Assembly: GCF_902833645.1 (NCBI RefSeq)
Contig: NZ_CADFGE010000002.1
Span: forward strand, 437,158-501,157
Length of the DNA stretch: 64,000 bases
From: Paraburkholderia fungorum
GTDB taxonomy: Bacteria > Pseudomonadota > Gammaproteobacteria > Burkholderiales > Burkholderiaceae
Reading direction: 5' to 3'
Shown here: piece after piece, positions 19,465-28,680 of the stretch
Layout of the letters: each line of letters begins with the position of its first letter
How positions within the stretch are numbered: position 1 is the first letter of the stretch
Notes under the pieces: generated by a model
Databases searched by the model: none
What the model saw: the letters and a program-made list of their open reading frames with translations, nothing else
What the model was told of the DNA's origin: nothing
Position numbers and translations under genes: made by a program

Positions 19465-20124
19465 TTGACCAGTTTCGATCATCAGCGCCGCCCACTTGTC
19501 ATCGGCATCGGCGGCACGACACGCGCGGCGTCGTCGACCGAGCGCGCACTCGGCTTTGCGCTGCGTGGCGCACAAGCCGCGGGCGCGAATACCCGGCTGT
19601 TCGGCGGCACCTTCCTGCATAGCCTGCCCCACTACGCCCCGGAAAACCCCCAACGCACCGACGAACAGCTCGAACTGATCGAGGCCGTGCGCCATGCGGA
19701 CGCGCTGATCATCGCGACGCCCGGCTATCACGGCGGCGTCTCGGGTCTCGTCAAGAACGCGCTGGACACGCTCGAGGAGCTGCGCGCCGACGAGCGGCCG
19801 TATCTGGATGGCCGCGCGGTCGGCTGTATCGTCACCGCGTATGGCTGGCAGGCCGCCGGCTCGGTGCTGACCTCGCTGCGCTCGATCGTCCACGCGTTGC
19901 GTGGCTGGCCCACGCCGTTCGGCGCGGGAATCAACACGCTCGAAACGCGTTTCGACACCGTCGACACCTGTTCGGACGCCAAGGTCGTCGATCAGCTCGC
20001 CACGGTCGGCCAGCAGGCCGCGCAATTCGCGCTGGCCTTCAACGCGCATCGCACGCCGACGGCCGCGCCGCTCGGCCAGGCCGCCAGGGAAGCACAACCC
20101 GCCCGTTTGCTGCACGCGGTTTAA
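19465..20124 (+). CDS. NADPH-dependent FMN reductase family protein
   Basis: 219-aa flavodoxin-like flavoprotein. The phosphate-binding start is IGIGGTTRAASSTE, and the flavin loop TPGYHGGVSGLVKNALD is characteristic. Members reduce FMN or quinones with NAD(P)H. The start is probably TTG 19465, 8 nt after GAAGGAG; the ATG at 19438 has no ribosome site. It is flanked by non-coding DNA and has no obvious partner. Confidence 0.82.
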   Translation: MTSFDHQRRPLVIGIGGTTRAASSTERALGFALRGAQAAGANTRLFGGTFLHSLPHYAPENPQRTDEQLELIEAVRHADALIIATPGYHGGVSGLVKNALDTLEELRADERPYLDGRAVGCIVTAYGWQAAGSVLTSLRSIVHALRGWPTPFGAGINTLETRFDTVDTCSDAKVVDQLATVGQQAAQFALAFNAHRTPTAAPLGQAAREAQPARLLHAV

Positions 20125-20498
20125 GCGCACCTCGTGTGACCTCGTGGCCCGCGCCTCGCGGTCCACGAATTCTGCAAAAATCCTCCGAACTCCCGTCGGC
20201 GGCCGATTTTCTCGACCCGCCGCGCCCGCTCCGTTCCAAACCGTGCGCCACATAACAGACCATCCGCGAACAAGGCTGGATAGTGTCTTTACGCTTGGCG
20301 ACTATGGACCGATCGAGCCTCCTGAAGACCGTTCCAGAACGTCGCTGATTTGCTTACGAGGAAAGATTGGTTCACCCGCTGCGCGGCGCGGCCTACGCTT
20401 GATCCTGCCCGCTGACTCACCGGTTGCCTGACGCACAGGGTTGCGTCCCGCCTGCCGGCTCCCTGGCAACACACGCGGGCACACTCACTGCCACGACC
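20125..20498. other. intergenic region without a supported gene
   Basis: About 370 bp between the flavin reductase and the small protein. No gene, repeat or promoter stands out. Confidence 0.4.
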
Positions 20499-20714
20499 AT
20501 GAATTCACATATCCGCTACAAAGGCTACGAAGTCGCACCGGCTGCGCAACAACTGCCTAATGGCCTGTTCGCTGCTAATCTGACTATCGAGAAAACCACC
20601 GCAAGCCGGGGTCAGGCCTATTCGTTCGACGCGCTCGACTACTTCTTCGACGAAGAACATGCGCTCGCCTATGCGTTCCGCTGGGGACGCATGTGGATCG
20701 ACAGCCGGAAATAA
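20499..20714 (+). CDS. conserved small hypothetical protein (71 aa)
   Basis: 71 residues, start ATG 20499. The frame is open to 20424 but upstream residues look non-conserved. The segment EEHALAYAFRWGRMWIDSR resembles the end of the protein at 936-1259, suggesting one small family of unknown role. Soluble, no signal peptide. Confidence 0.55.
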   Translation: MNSHIRYKGYEVAPAAQQLPNGLFAANLTIEKTTASRGQAYSFDALDYFFDEEHALAYAFRWGRMWIDSRK

Positions 20715-20855
20715 GCCGCTAAACAAACCGGCAAAGCGGCAAACGCAGGCCTTCAGCACAGTCCTTATTGCCTATTGCTCATTGCGACACCTGACGTCGG
20801 TTTTGAAACGGCTGTGCCAGAATAGACGACACCTGAGTTCAAGGAGTCGCCTGCA

Positions 20856-22310
20856 ATGACGTGGACCGTCGATCAACAGTTAGCTTTAACCGCAACCGAA
20901 GCAATCGCCGCGATCCAGTCCGGGCGCCTCAAAGCCGCAGACTATATAGCGACGCTGCTCGCGCGCGCGGCATCGCTGTCGAGCCTCAATGCGCTCACCA
21001 CACTCGACCTCGATGGTGCACTGGCCGCCGCGCAGCGCATCGATGCATTGCCGCCCGAAGCAAAAGCGCAGTTGCCGCTCGCCGGTTTGCCCATCGTCGT
21101 GAAAGACAACATCAACACGGCCGGCCTGCAGACCTCGGCGGGCACGCCCGCTCTGGAGGGTTTCGTCCCGAAGACGAACGCGCCTTCGGTACAGCGGCTT
21201 CTCGATGCCGGTGCGATCGTGCTCGGCAAAGCCAATATGCACGAACTCGCGTTCGGCATCACCAGCACGAATCTCGCCACGCACGCCGGGCCGGTGCGCA
21301 ATCCGTACAACCCCACCCTGATCCCCGGCGGCTCGTCGGGCGGCACGGCCGCCGCGATCGCCGCGCGCATTGTGCCCGCGGGTCTCGGTACCGACACCGG
21401 CGGCTCGACCCGCATTCCGGCGGCGTTGACGGGCACCGTGGGGTTTCGCCCATCGGTCGGCAACGGTGGCGCCGAGCGGCGCTATCACGACCCGAATGCC
21501 GTCGTGCCGATCAGCCATACGCGCGATACGGTAGGACCGATGGCCCGCACGGTTGCCGATGTCGCTCTGCTCGACGGCGTAATCACGGGGGCCGGGCCGT
21601 TGCCCGTGCTTGCCTTGAATGGTTTGCGCATCGGTTTGCCCGCGCCGCTCTGGGACGGGCTCGAAAAACAGGTGGAAGATGTCGCACGCGCCGCGTTGCG
21701 CCGTCTCGAAGCAGCGGGCGTCACCTTCGTGCCTATCGCGATGAGCGAACTGGAAACCCTGAACGGCCTGGTCGGCGGTCCGATCGCAGTCCACGAGGCA
21801 CGTGAGGACGTGCGCGCCTGGCTCGTCGCCAACGATGCGCCGGTCAAGACCGTGGCTGAACTGGCGGCCCGCATTGCGAGCCCGGATGTGCGCGCGATCT
21901 ACGACGACGTACTCGCCGACGTGCTCGGCGACCGTTACGACGCGGCACTGCTGCAGTGGCGGCCGCGTTTGCAGCAGTACATCGCAGCGACTTTCGCCGA
22001 TGAGCGTCTCGATGCGCTGCTGTTCCCGACCACGCGCCTCACCGCGGCGCGCATCGACGACCTGAACGGTTCGTCGAGCGTCTCGATCGACGGCGCCGCG
22101 CCGATCGATACGATGGAAGCGTTCCTGCGCAATACCGATCCGGCCAGCACGTCCGGGATTCCGGGCTTGTCGCTGGCGGCCGGGCTGAGCGCCGCCGGCC
22201 TGCCGGTCGGCCTGGAGCTGGATGGCCCGCTCGGCGAGGATCGGCGGTTGCTGGCAATTGGCGTCGCGGTCGAGCAACTGCTCGGCGCACTGCCGGCGCC
22301 GGCGCTCTGA
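20856..22310 (+). CDS. amidase (amidase signature family)
   Basis: 484-aa amide hydrolase. The Ser-Ser-Lys triad is visible: Lys83 in IVVKDN, the cis-Ser in GGSSGG (residues 158-163) and the nucleophile Ser184 in DTGGS. It resembles mandelamide or indole-acetamide hydrolases. ATG 20856 follows AAGGAG at about 9 nt. Substrate is not predictable from this window. It lies 14 bp ahead of a CDP-diacylglycerol pyrophosphatase gene. Confidence 0.9.
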   Translation: MTWTVDQQLALTATEAIAAIQSGRLKAADYIATLLARAASLSSLNALTTLDLDGALAAAQRIDALPPEAKAQLPLAGLPIVVKDNINTAGLQTSAGTPALEGFVPKTNAPSVQRLLDAGAIVLGKANMHELAFGITSTNLATHAGPVRNPYNPTLIPGGSSGGTAAAIAARIVPAGLGTDTGGSTRIPAALTGTVGFRPSVGNGGAERRYHDPNAVVPISHTRDTVGPMARTVADVALLDGVITGAGPLPVLALNGLRIGLPAPLWDGLEKQVEDVARAALRRLEAAGVTFVPIAMSELETLNGLVGGPIAVHEAREDVRAWLVANDAPVKTVAELAARIASPDVRAIYDDVLADVLGDRYDAALLQWRPRLQQYIAATFADERLDALLFPTTRLTAARIDDLNGSSSVSIDGAAPIDTMEAFLRNTDPASTSGIPGLSLAAGLSAAGLPVGLELDGPLGEDRRLLAIGVAVEQLLGALPAPAL

Positions 22311-22324
22311 GGGGCAGCCTGAAG

Positions 22325-23161
22325 ATGCCTCTCAAGGATGCCGTTGAACACACCGCTCAAAAACTGCCGATCCGAGTGCTGACGACCAGCAGGTTAAAGC
22401 ACGCGCGTCTTCGGCAAACGATTCTGCGAACCGTCGCGGCATTGGCGCTCGCCTGCACCGCCGCGGCCTGCGCGCGCCTTGCCGCAATCGATTCGAATGC
22501 GCTCTGGAAAATCGTCGACGTGCGTTGCGTGCCGTCGCAACAAGCCACCGGCACACCGGGCCAATGTACCGTCGTCAATCTCGACAAACGCTACGCGATC
22601 CTGAAGGATATCGTCGGCCGCTCGCAGCATCTGCTGATTCCGACCGATCGCGTCACCGGCATCGAAAGCCCGTTCATTCTGGCGCCGAACGCGCCCGACT
22701 ACTGGGACGACGCATGGACTTCGCGGCTTTACGTCGAGAAGTCCGTCAAGCGGACCCTTCCCGACAATCAACTCGGCCTCGAGATCAATTCGCAATTTCG
22801 CCGCTCGCAGAACCAGTTGCATATTCATATCGATTGCATGCAGGGCAAGATCAGCGACGCGCTGGCGCGTCACGCGAAGGACACTCCCGGCGAGTGGCAC
22901 TGGGATACGCTCGACGGCCAGCGCTACCGGATCATGCGCGTCACGTCCCTCACTCAGGCCGACAATCCGTTTCGCATCGTTGCGCGTGACAACCCGAACA
23001 GCCAGGCAATGGCGATGCAAACCGTCCTCGTGACCGGCGCGGGGCCATCGGCGGCACAGGACGGCTGGCTCATCGTGAATAGCGGTCTGGATATCGACAA
23101 TGGCAGCGGCACGGCAGAAGGTTTGCTCGATCATGCGTGCCGCGTGGCGGACGGTGGTTGA
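22325..23161 (+). CDS. cdh: CDP-diacylglycerol pyrophosphatase
   Basis: 278-aa enzyme that hydrolyses CDP-diacylglycerol to phosphatidate and CMP. One N-terminal membrane anchor (AALALACTAAACA), then the HIT-like active-site segment NQLHIHIDC. Length fits the Cdh family (about 250 aa plus anchor). Only 14 bp separate it from the amidase, so they may share a transcript. The start could be a later codon before the anchor. Confidence 0.85.
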   Translation: MPLKDAVEHTAQKLPIRVLTTSRLKHARLRQTILRTVAALALACTAAACARLAAIDSNALWKIVDVRCVPSQQATGTPGQCTVVNLDKRYAILKDIVGRSQHLLIPTDRVTGIESPFILAPNAPDYWDDAWTSRLYVEKSVKRTLPDNQLGLEINSQFRRSQNQLHIHIDCMQGKISDALARHAKDTPGEWHWDTLDGQRYRIMRVTSLTQADNPFRIVARDNPNSQAMAMQTVLVTGAGPSAAQDGWLIVNSGLDIDNGSGTAEGLLDHACRVADGG

Positions 23162-23350
23162 GCGCCGCTTGCCCGAGGTTCACAAAGCGTTCTGGGCGGC
23201 AGGCAGCGTCGGGCCGCATTGCGTAAGGGCCCGCGATGTGTCCCCCGGCTTTTGCATCTATATGCAGATGCATTGCTGAACAAAATGGTTCTAGTGCTGC
23301 CAATTGGTCCGTAGGATCGGTCTAAACCTGCATTCCGACCGATCCAGCCG

Positions 23351-24439
23351 ATGGCGACATATCTCGACGACACGCAACGCAAGGCACTCGCCCACCAGGC
23401 CGCAAGCTGGACATGGCGCACACAATGGCCGACGTGGCTGCTGATCGTCACGATTTATGGAGGCTGGTTCGGCGTAGCGATGCACGCGCACGCGCTCGGC
23501 CTGCCGCTGACGACCGCGCTGCTGGCGCTGTTGGGCGCCTGGTACATGTCCCTGCAGCACGAACTGCTGCACGGTCACCCGACGCGCTCGCCGCGCCTGA
23601 ACGCACTGCTGGGCTTCGCGCCGCTCGCAGTGTGGTTTCCGTACAGCGTCTACCGCGATGCGCATCTTCAGCATCACGACGATCCGCATCTGACGCGCCC
23701 GGAGCACGATCCCGAAAGCTATTTCGTGAGTCAGCCTGTGTGGCAACGCGCCGGTTTTGCGATTCGTGCGCTGCTGACCCTGCGCAATACCTTTGGCGGC
23801 CGCTTGCTGGTCGGCCCGGCTTTCGCAATCGCGGCAACTGGCGCGGATGCGCTCGGCAAAATCAAACGTGGCGATTGGCGTGACGTGCCGATGTGGCTTG
23901 CCCATCTGGCCGCGCTAGCCGCACTGACGGTGTGGCTGCAGCGCGTCTGCTCGATCCCGGCGTGGGTCTTTATCGTCGGTGCGGGTTATGGATCGTTGTC
24001 GCTGGGTTCGATCCGCTCGTTTCAGGAGCACCGTGCGGCACATGCTTACGAGCATCGCACCGTTATCAACGAGGCTGCGTGGTTCTGGCGGTTGCTGTTT
24101 CTGAACAACAACTACCATCTGGTGCATCACGACTTGCCGCACGTGCCGTGGTTCGCACTCCGGAAAGTCTATGAAACGTCCCGCCAGCAATACATAGAAC
24201 GCTCAGGAGGCTTTCTGGTAAAGGGTTACAGCGAATGGCTGAAACTTTATACGTTCGCTTCGGTTGCGCCTCCGGTCCATGGTGAGCTATCCGGTTTGAT
24301 CCAGAGTAATCCAAGGGCTTCCGACGATTTTGCAGGTCAATCGTGGGTCAAATTCATGGTAGTTTTCCGTCGAGGAGAACTCCCTGAAGCTAACCTACCC
24401 GCTACTGCTGAACGCCAAGCCGCAAGACAAGCCCTATAA
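23351..24439 (+). CDS. membrane fatty-acid desaturase family protein, C-terminus altered
   Basis: 362 aa with hydrophobic segments and the three histidine clusters of di-iron desaturases: HELLHGH, HLQHHDDPH and NYHLVHHDLPH. Family members end soon after YSEWLKLYTFA-type residues. Here about 45 residues of unrelated composition follow, and they overlap the start of an integrase gene at 24384. I infer that an element inserted at the 3' end replaced the native tail. All catalytic His clusters are intact, so activity may remain. Confidence 0.8.
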   Translation: MATYLDDTQRKALAHQAASWTWRTQWPTWLLIVTIYGGWFGVAMHAHALGLPLTTALLALLGAWYMSLQHELLHGHPTRSPRLNALLGFAPLAVWFPYSVYRDAHLQHHDDPHLTRPEHDPESYFVSQPVWQRAGFAIRALLTLRNTFGGRLLVGPAFAIAATGADALGKIKRGDWRDVPMWLAHLAALAALTVWLQRVCSIPAWVFIVGAGYGSLSLGSIRSFQEHRAAHAYEHRTVINEAAWFWRLLFLNNNYHLVHHDLPHVPWFALRKVYETSRQQYIERSGGFLVKGYSEWLKLYTFASVAPPVHGELSGLIQSNPRASDDFAGQSWVKFMVVFRRGELPEANLPATAERQAARQAL

Positions 24440-25105
24440 GATTCGTGACAGCGACTCCATGTATCTGCTGGTGTCGGTCTCAGGTTCGAAGGTGTGGAAA
24501 TTTGACTACCGGTTGGATGGCAAGGATTGCAGTTACACCCTCGGCCGATTTCCCGATCTCTCTATCGCGGACGCTCGTCAACTTCGTAACGCTGCAGCCA
24601 GCCTTGTCGCGTCCGGGGTTCATCCAAAGGCACACGAAAAGCATCTTCAACAGCAGAACGTTGCCCATTACAAAAACGCGCTCTGGCCGGTGTGTGAGGA
24701 ATGGCTGAGCGACAACCGAGGGAACTGGACCGCGTACTATCACGGTCAAGCCACGCGCTTCCTTGCACGCTACGTGAAGGACTCGCAGCTCGGTGCAATG
24801 CCAATTCGCGACATCACAGTGGCGCACCTGTATGACCTGATCCAATCGATTGCAAAGCGCAAAACTCTTTCAGGCGATGAACGCAAGGCCGGGGCGCTCC
24901 TCACATCGCAATACGTTTGCGCCAACACCTTGACGCTGTATTCAGACGAGCGATTATCAGCGGACGAGTAGACTCGAATCCTGTCGCAGCACTCAAGCCA
25001 TCGGATGTTGTAACGCTTCCGCCTACCCGACACAATCGAGCGTTGGAGGCTGATGAGCTCAAGCACGTGCTGGCGGCGTTTTCGGTCACCCGACAATTGG
25101 ATTAG
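24384..25105 (+). pseudogene. tyrosine integrase, frameshifted and truncated
   Basis: A P4-type integrase relic. From a CTG at 24384 (GAGGAG 8 nt upstream) it reads LKLTYPLLLNAKPQDKPY and the Arm-binding domain (SGSKVWKFDYRLDGK), then the core-binding domain. At about 24915 the frame shifts: the first frame stops at 24971, while the second continues RQHLDAVFRRAIISGRV to 25105. The whole catalytic domain (R-H-R-Y) is missing, so the protein is dead. It overlaps the desaturase 3' end and marks the edge of an eroded island. Confidence 0.8.
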
Positions 25106-25157
25106 TTGGGTTTTGTCCTTCGGTCCAAGCTGCGTCGCGTTTTCTGCTCGCTTGCGT

Positions 25158-26057
25158 TCAGATCGCCTTCGGATGTAGCGCGGACATCCTATTCCGCCGA
25201 ATTGCGGCTGTCGTTTCGGCGCCCAGCAGAAATACAAGCGCACAGAAATACAACCACATCATGAGCACAGCAAGCGAGCCCGCGGCGCCGAACGCGTTCG
25301 CCGTTCCAGCATGCGACAAATAAAAGCCAAACAGATATCGACCCGCTGTAAACAGGACTGCAGCGAGGGCTGCACCGGCCAGCGCGTGCCGAAATCTTAC
25401 GGACACGTCTGGCAGCCACTTTATCAATGCAGCAAAGCCTGCCGTCAGAGCTACGAACGCAAGAATTGATTGCAGCACAAGGGCGAAGACTACGACGGGC
25501 TTGTCGCCAAAAATGGCGTGTCCAGCAAATTGAATCGCGGCATCCAGCACCAGCGAGACGACCATCAGAAATCCGAGTCCCATTGCCAACCCAAAGGACA
25601 TCAGGCGCGCGCGAAGTAACAGGGCGAAGCCTTCGATGCCAGATTTTCGCTCGGCGTCAAACACGACATCAAGAGCGGTGTTGAGCGAAGTGAATGTCGC
25701 AGAAGCGCCGACCACAAGCAACAAGACTGAGATGACTGCAGCCACCCCTTTTCCCTCGGCGTAACGGGCATGGCCGACGATATCCTGCATGGCTGCAGCT
25801 GCGTCGGAGCCGAGTATGCCTTTCATATGTGCAAACAACTCCCCGCGTGCCGCATCCGCCCCAAAAAACCAGCCTGCGACCCCAAGCACGATTAATAATG
25901 TCGGGGCTAAGGAAAATGCCGAGTAAAACGCGATGCTCGCGCCTAAGGTCATGCAGCGGTCCGACGAGAAGCGCAGAACTATCTCCTGCGCTTCATCAAA
26001 TTTACCTTTTTTCCTTGGCTTGCGGACCGTCTCGCGAGGATGACCAGCGAGTGACAT
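25158..26057 (-). CDS. YihY/BrkB-family inner-membrane protein
   Basis: 299-aa integral membrane protein with about six hydrophobic helices. MTLGASIAFYSAFSLAPTL and the C-terminal YFCALVFLLGAE are typical of the YihY/virulence factor BrkB family (once called RNase BN). Cellular role unsettled. ATG 26057 has GGGAGA upstream and is preferred to the longer frame. It lies in the eroded island between the integrase relic and the iron-permease-like gene. Confidence 0.85.
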   Translation of the reverse strand: MSLAGHPRETVRKPRKKGKFDEAQEIVLRFSSDRCMTLGASIAFYSAFSLAPTLLIVLGVAGWFFGADAARGELFAHMKGILGSDAAAAMQDIVGHARYAEGKGVAAVISVLLLVVGASATFTSLNTALDVVFDAERKSGIEGFALLLRARLMSFGLAMGLGFLMVVSLVLDAAIQFAGHAIFGDKPVVVFALVLQSILAFVALTAGFAALIKWLPDVSVRFRHALAGAALAAVLFTAGRYLFGFYLSHAGTANAFGAAGSLAVLMMWLYFCALVFLLGAETTAAIRRNRMSALHPKAI

Positions 26058-26246
26058 AAACTCTCCCGGGAAGCAGGGCAGGGCAACACTGCGGCCTTGA
26101 CGAAGGAGCAACCCTCGTACCACCCGACGGGTCGACGCGCGTATTCTCGCAGCCGAGATGCCTGGTTCAGTCGCCACTAACCGCACGCGTGCGGCCGGTA
26201 CAAAACTTGCTGTGAACGATGAACCTTATCCTTCGGGGAGAACGAT

Positions 26247-26801
26247 ATGACGAACGATGCCGCCAGCGGTCCAACCGATGAAATTGCTTCTATGCCGGAC
26301 ACGTCCAGCCCGGCGTATGCAAGCGGACACCCCGTCACAAAAGTTTTCGACGCGTTCGCCAGCCTGGTAACTCGATGGGCGGGCTCGCCCCTCGCATTCT
26401 GCCTGGCTGTCGCTGTTGTTGTAGCGTGGGTAGTAACCGGCCCGCTGTTCCACTATTCGGACGGCTGGCAGTTGGTGATTAACACCGGCACCACCATCAT
26501 CACGTTCCTCATGGTGTTTCTGATTCAGCAAAGTCAGAACAAGGACAGTGTTGCCGTTCATTTGAAGCTGAACGAACTGCTTGCAGCAAACCACGCGGCC
26601 AGCAATCGCTTAATTGGTATCGAAGATGCGTCGGAGGAAGACCTGCGCCGCATAGCGAACGCCTATTTCAACCTCGCTAAAAAGGCTGGCGAGCGCAATG
26701 GTCGGCAGGATAACGTCGACAGCTGTGTCGAGGAAGCGCGTAGAAATGCAACCCCGGAGAAAGAACCTGCGGACCGCAATCAGCACGAGATAGCCAGCTA
26801 A
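26247..26801 (+). CDS. low-affinity iron permease family protein
   Basis: 184 aa with two or three transmembrane segments (FCLAVAVVVAWVV, and ITFLMVFLIQQSQNKD) followed by a soluble tail (HLKLNELLAANHAASNRLIGIED). This is the pattern of the small bacterial FET4-like 'low affinity iron permease' family; transport activity is poorly proven. ATG 26247 follows GGGGAGAACGAT. Divergent from yihY. Confidence 0.82.
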   Translation: MTNDAASGPTDEIASMPDTSSPAYASGHPVTKVFDAFASLVTRWAGSPLAFCLAVAVVVAWVVTGPLFHYSDGWQLVINTGTTIITFLMVFLIQQSQNKDSVAVHLKLNELLAANHAASNRLIGIEDASEEDLRRIANAYFNLAKKAGERNGRQDNVDSCVEEARRNATPEKEPADRNQHEIAS

Positions 26802-27399
26802 TCGCTCGCTGCCTCCCCTGAAAAGAATGCCGGCAAAGCCGACGATGGATACCGACTATTTGGTGAGCATCCTGAGCAAAGCGGTTCAGAAAGGTCGCTA
26901 TTACGGAATGTCCATAACTTTTACATGCACGCGCATGCGAGTGTCGACAAGCGGTTCCAACGCGTCGTAGCTGTAAGCGCTCAAGCTGACTCTCCGCATC
27001 CGCGCAAGCTTTGCACGCGGGCCGGTCAGTACAACCCGGCGGCCTGAGACCGAGTGTGGGGTGTCTGCGAATCAGTTACTGAACTCAGTGCTGAGGCCAT
27101 TCAAAATCAGACATCGTCCGGTGCTACTTCAGCGTCGCGACGTATTCTCGGATTGGGGAGCAGGTCGGTCGGTGGCATGCGCTGCGTAGCGCAAGCTTTT
27201 AGATATTCATTGAGCGTAGAGTTCAATCCCTCCCCGGACCCCTCCCCCTAGCGATTCACAACCGCCGTGCCTGTTCCCCGTGTGCACTATTCCGCTGCCC
27301 ACATCACACGGGTGTGGACAGGCGCCCTAAGGGCGGTGCCGGAGTTGCACACACTCGAACGTCTGACGCGCCGGCACTCCTACACGTGTTGACCAACGA
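26802..27399. other. 598-bp non-coding region of the eroded island
   Basis: Only a short unconvincing open frame (27054-27251). A stretch near 27215-27235 resembles a tRNA T-arm but no cloverleaf can be built. No transposase or direct repeat seen. Confidence 0.4.
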
Positions 27400-28066
27400 T
27401 TACTTTCGCATATTGATCAGCACATGCGACAGGCCCAATCCTGTTGCGAGATGCCAGATATAGAAACGCGAGTAGCGCACGCCGAACTTCGTCTCGATGG
27501 CCGTTCTAAGGCGCCCATTCGACCAATGGTCAGCATCGATGCCCTGTTCCCGGGGGAGACTGCCGTAAAGCTGACGCGATCCAGGCAAGCGCCGCAGCGT
27601 CGATAGTTCCGGGTGCTCGTCGGCTCGGCGCCTTGTGCGGCTGCATCCGGTCAAGTAACCCGAGATCAATGGTGAGTTTCCGGATGTACACGTCGGAAAA
27701 CCGCAGGCCGAACTCGCGCTCGATAACAGTCGGCAATTTCGGATTTGACCAGCGATCCGTTTCAAAACCGTGCAACCGGGGCGACCCCTTTACCGTCTTG
27801 ACAATCCAGGCTCGGGCTTTGTCGTCCAGCACCGATTTTCGTCCGCCCACGCTGATTCGTTCGATTTTTTCGATGCCTCCTGCGTCCAGCATGGCTTTGT
27901 ATTCCTTGACCGTTCGAACGTTCATTCCCGCGGTCTCGGCGACGCTATCAACAGGCCAGCCTCTCTCGAGTAGTTTTGCTGCCTGAAGGCGCTTTGCGGC
28001 GATTGGCTTCAGCCCGGAGTTCGAACTCATGTGGTCTGCGGAAGTGTTGACGACATATTTTTGCAT
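27400..28066 (-). pseudogene. two-domain winged-helix protein gene with a one-base frameshift
   Basis: The first frame (28066 to 27530, or from ATG 28030) has an N-terminal helix-turn-helix (AKLLERGWPVDSVAETAGMN) and one winged-helix repeat (RLHGFETDRWSNPKLPTVIE). It shifts at a run of five G on the plus strand (27552-27556). Removing one base rejoins it to the second frame, which carries a second repeat (GIDADHWSNGRLRTAIETKF ... FYIWHLATGLGL) to 27400. The repeat resembles the HTH_33 domain of IS630-type transposases, but no catalytic domain follows. Function unknown; the frameshift could also be a base-calling error. Confidence 0.65.
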
Positions 28067-28076
28067 AGACTGCCGA

Positions 28077-28280
28077 TCAGCTACGAAGCTTTGTCAGCAG
28101 GTCTGCCACGCCGGCCCGCGTGGCAATTTCCCAGACATAACGTCGAGAATACTCAACGCCCAGCCGACGATGAAGCACGATGCACAAACGTGCGTTGGTC
28201 CAGTGATCAGACTCTATTCCATGCACTCTCCGCGACTCCTTAACCGTCGCGGCAATCCATGCCAGCGTTTCGTCATTCAT
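28077..28280 (-). pseudogene. 3' fragment of a second winged-helix gene of the same family
   Basis: 67 residues repeat the domain seen next door: MNDETLAWIAATVKESRRVH, HWTNARL, and RRYVWEIATRAG. The frame stays open upstream to a TGA at 28335 without a start codon, still resembling the linker of the neighbour. So this is probably the tail of a paralogue whose 5' part is lost. It sits just upstream of the frameshifted copy on the same strand. Confidence 0.55.
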
Positions 28281-28680
28281 CCCGGAAGGCTTCTTGTCGC
28301 TATCGCGTCGGGCTGCAGCGCTGACTGCATCGAATCAGCTTACTTGACGAACTGTGACCAGGTTGACGCGTCCCCCAACCGTTGCACGGCTTCGAGTTAC
28401 GGCACCGGAACGCGACCTGTCACGCGCAAGTTGCCGACTGTCTCAGATCTTCTTTCAAATATCCCCAATTCGACCCGCTACCTAGCGTGACGCCTCCCGA
28501 CCTGCGGCAACATTTTTCGTCTGAAATATGGCGGAGACCGAATGTTGATCTGTGCCCATCAAGGCTCCGCGATCACGCTGTTTATCCGGAACGCCGATAC
28601 ATCAGGTCATTAATAGACCACGTCTTTTGTGACCAACCCACAGGGAATTGCACCAAATCGGGCAATATTTTCAGCCGGCG
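28281..28680. other. degraded DNA between the winged-helix relics and nicB
   Basis: No supported gene in about 400 bp. On the plus strand near 28378-28440, PLHGFE and, in another frame, RKLPTV recall the winged-helix repeat, so this may be a third, badly eroded copy in the opposite orientation. Weak evidence. Confidence 0.35.

Noticed and set aside
20886..22277. 463-codon open frame on the minus strand
   Set aside because: It lies entirely antisense to the amidase, is Arg/Gly/Asp-rich and has no family motif; a GC-rich shadow frame.
27200..27250. tRNA-like T-arm sequence
   Set aside because: No acceptor, D or anticodon arms can be paired with it.
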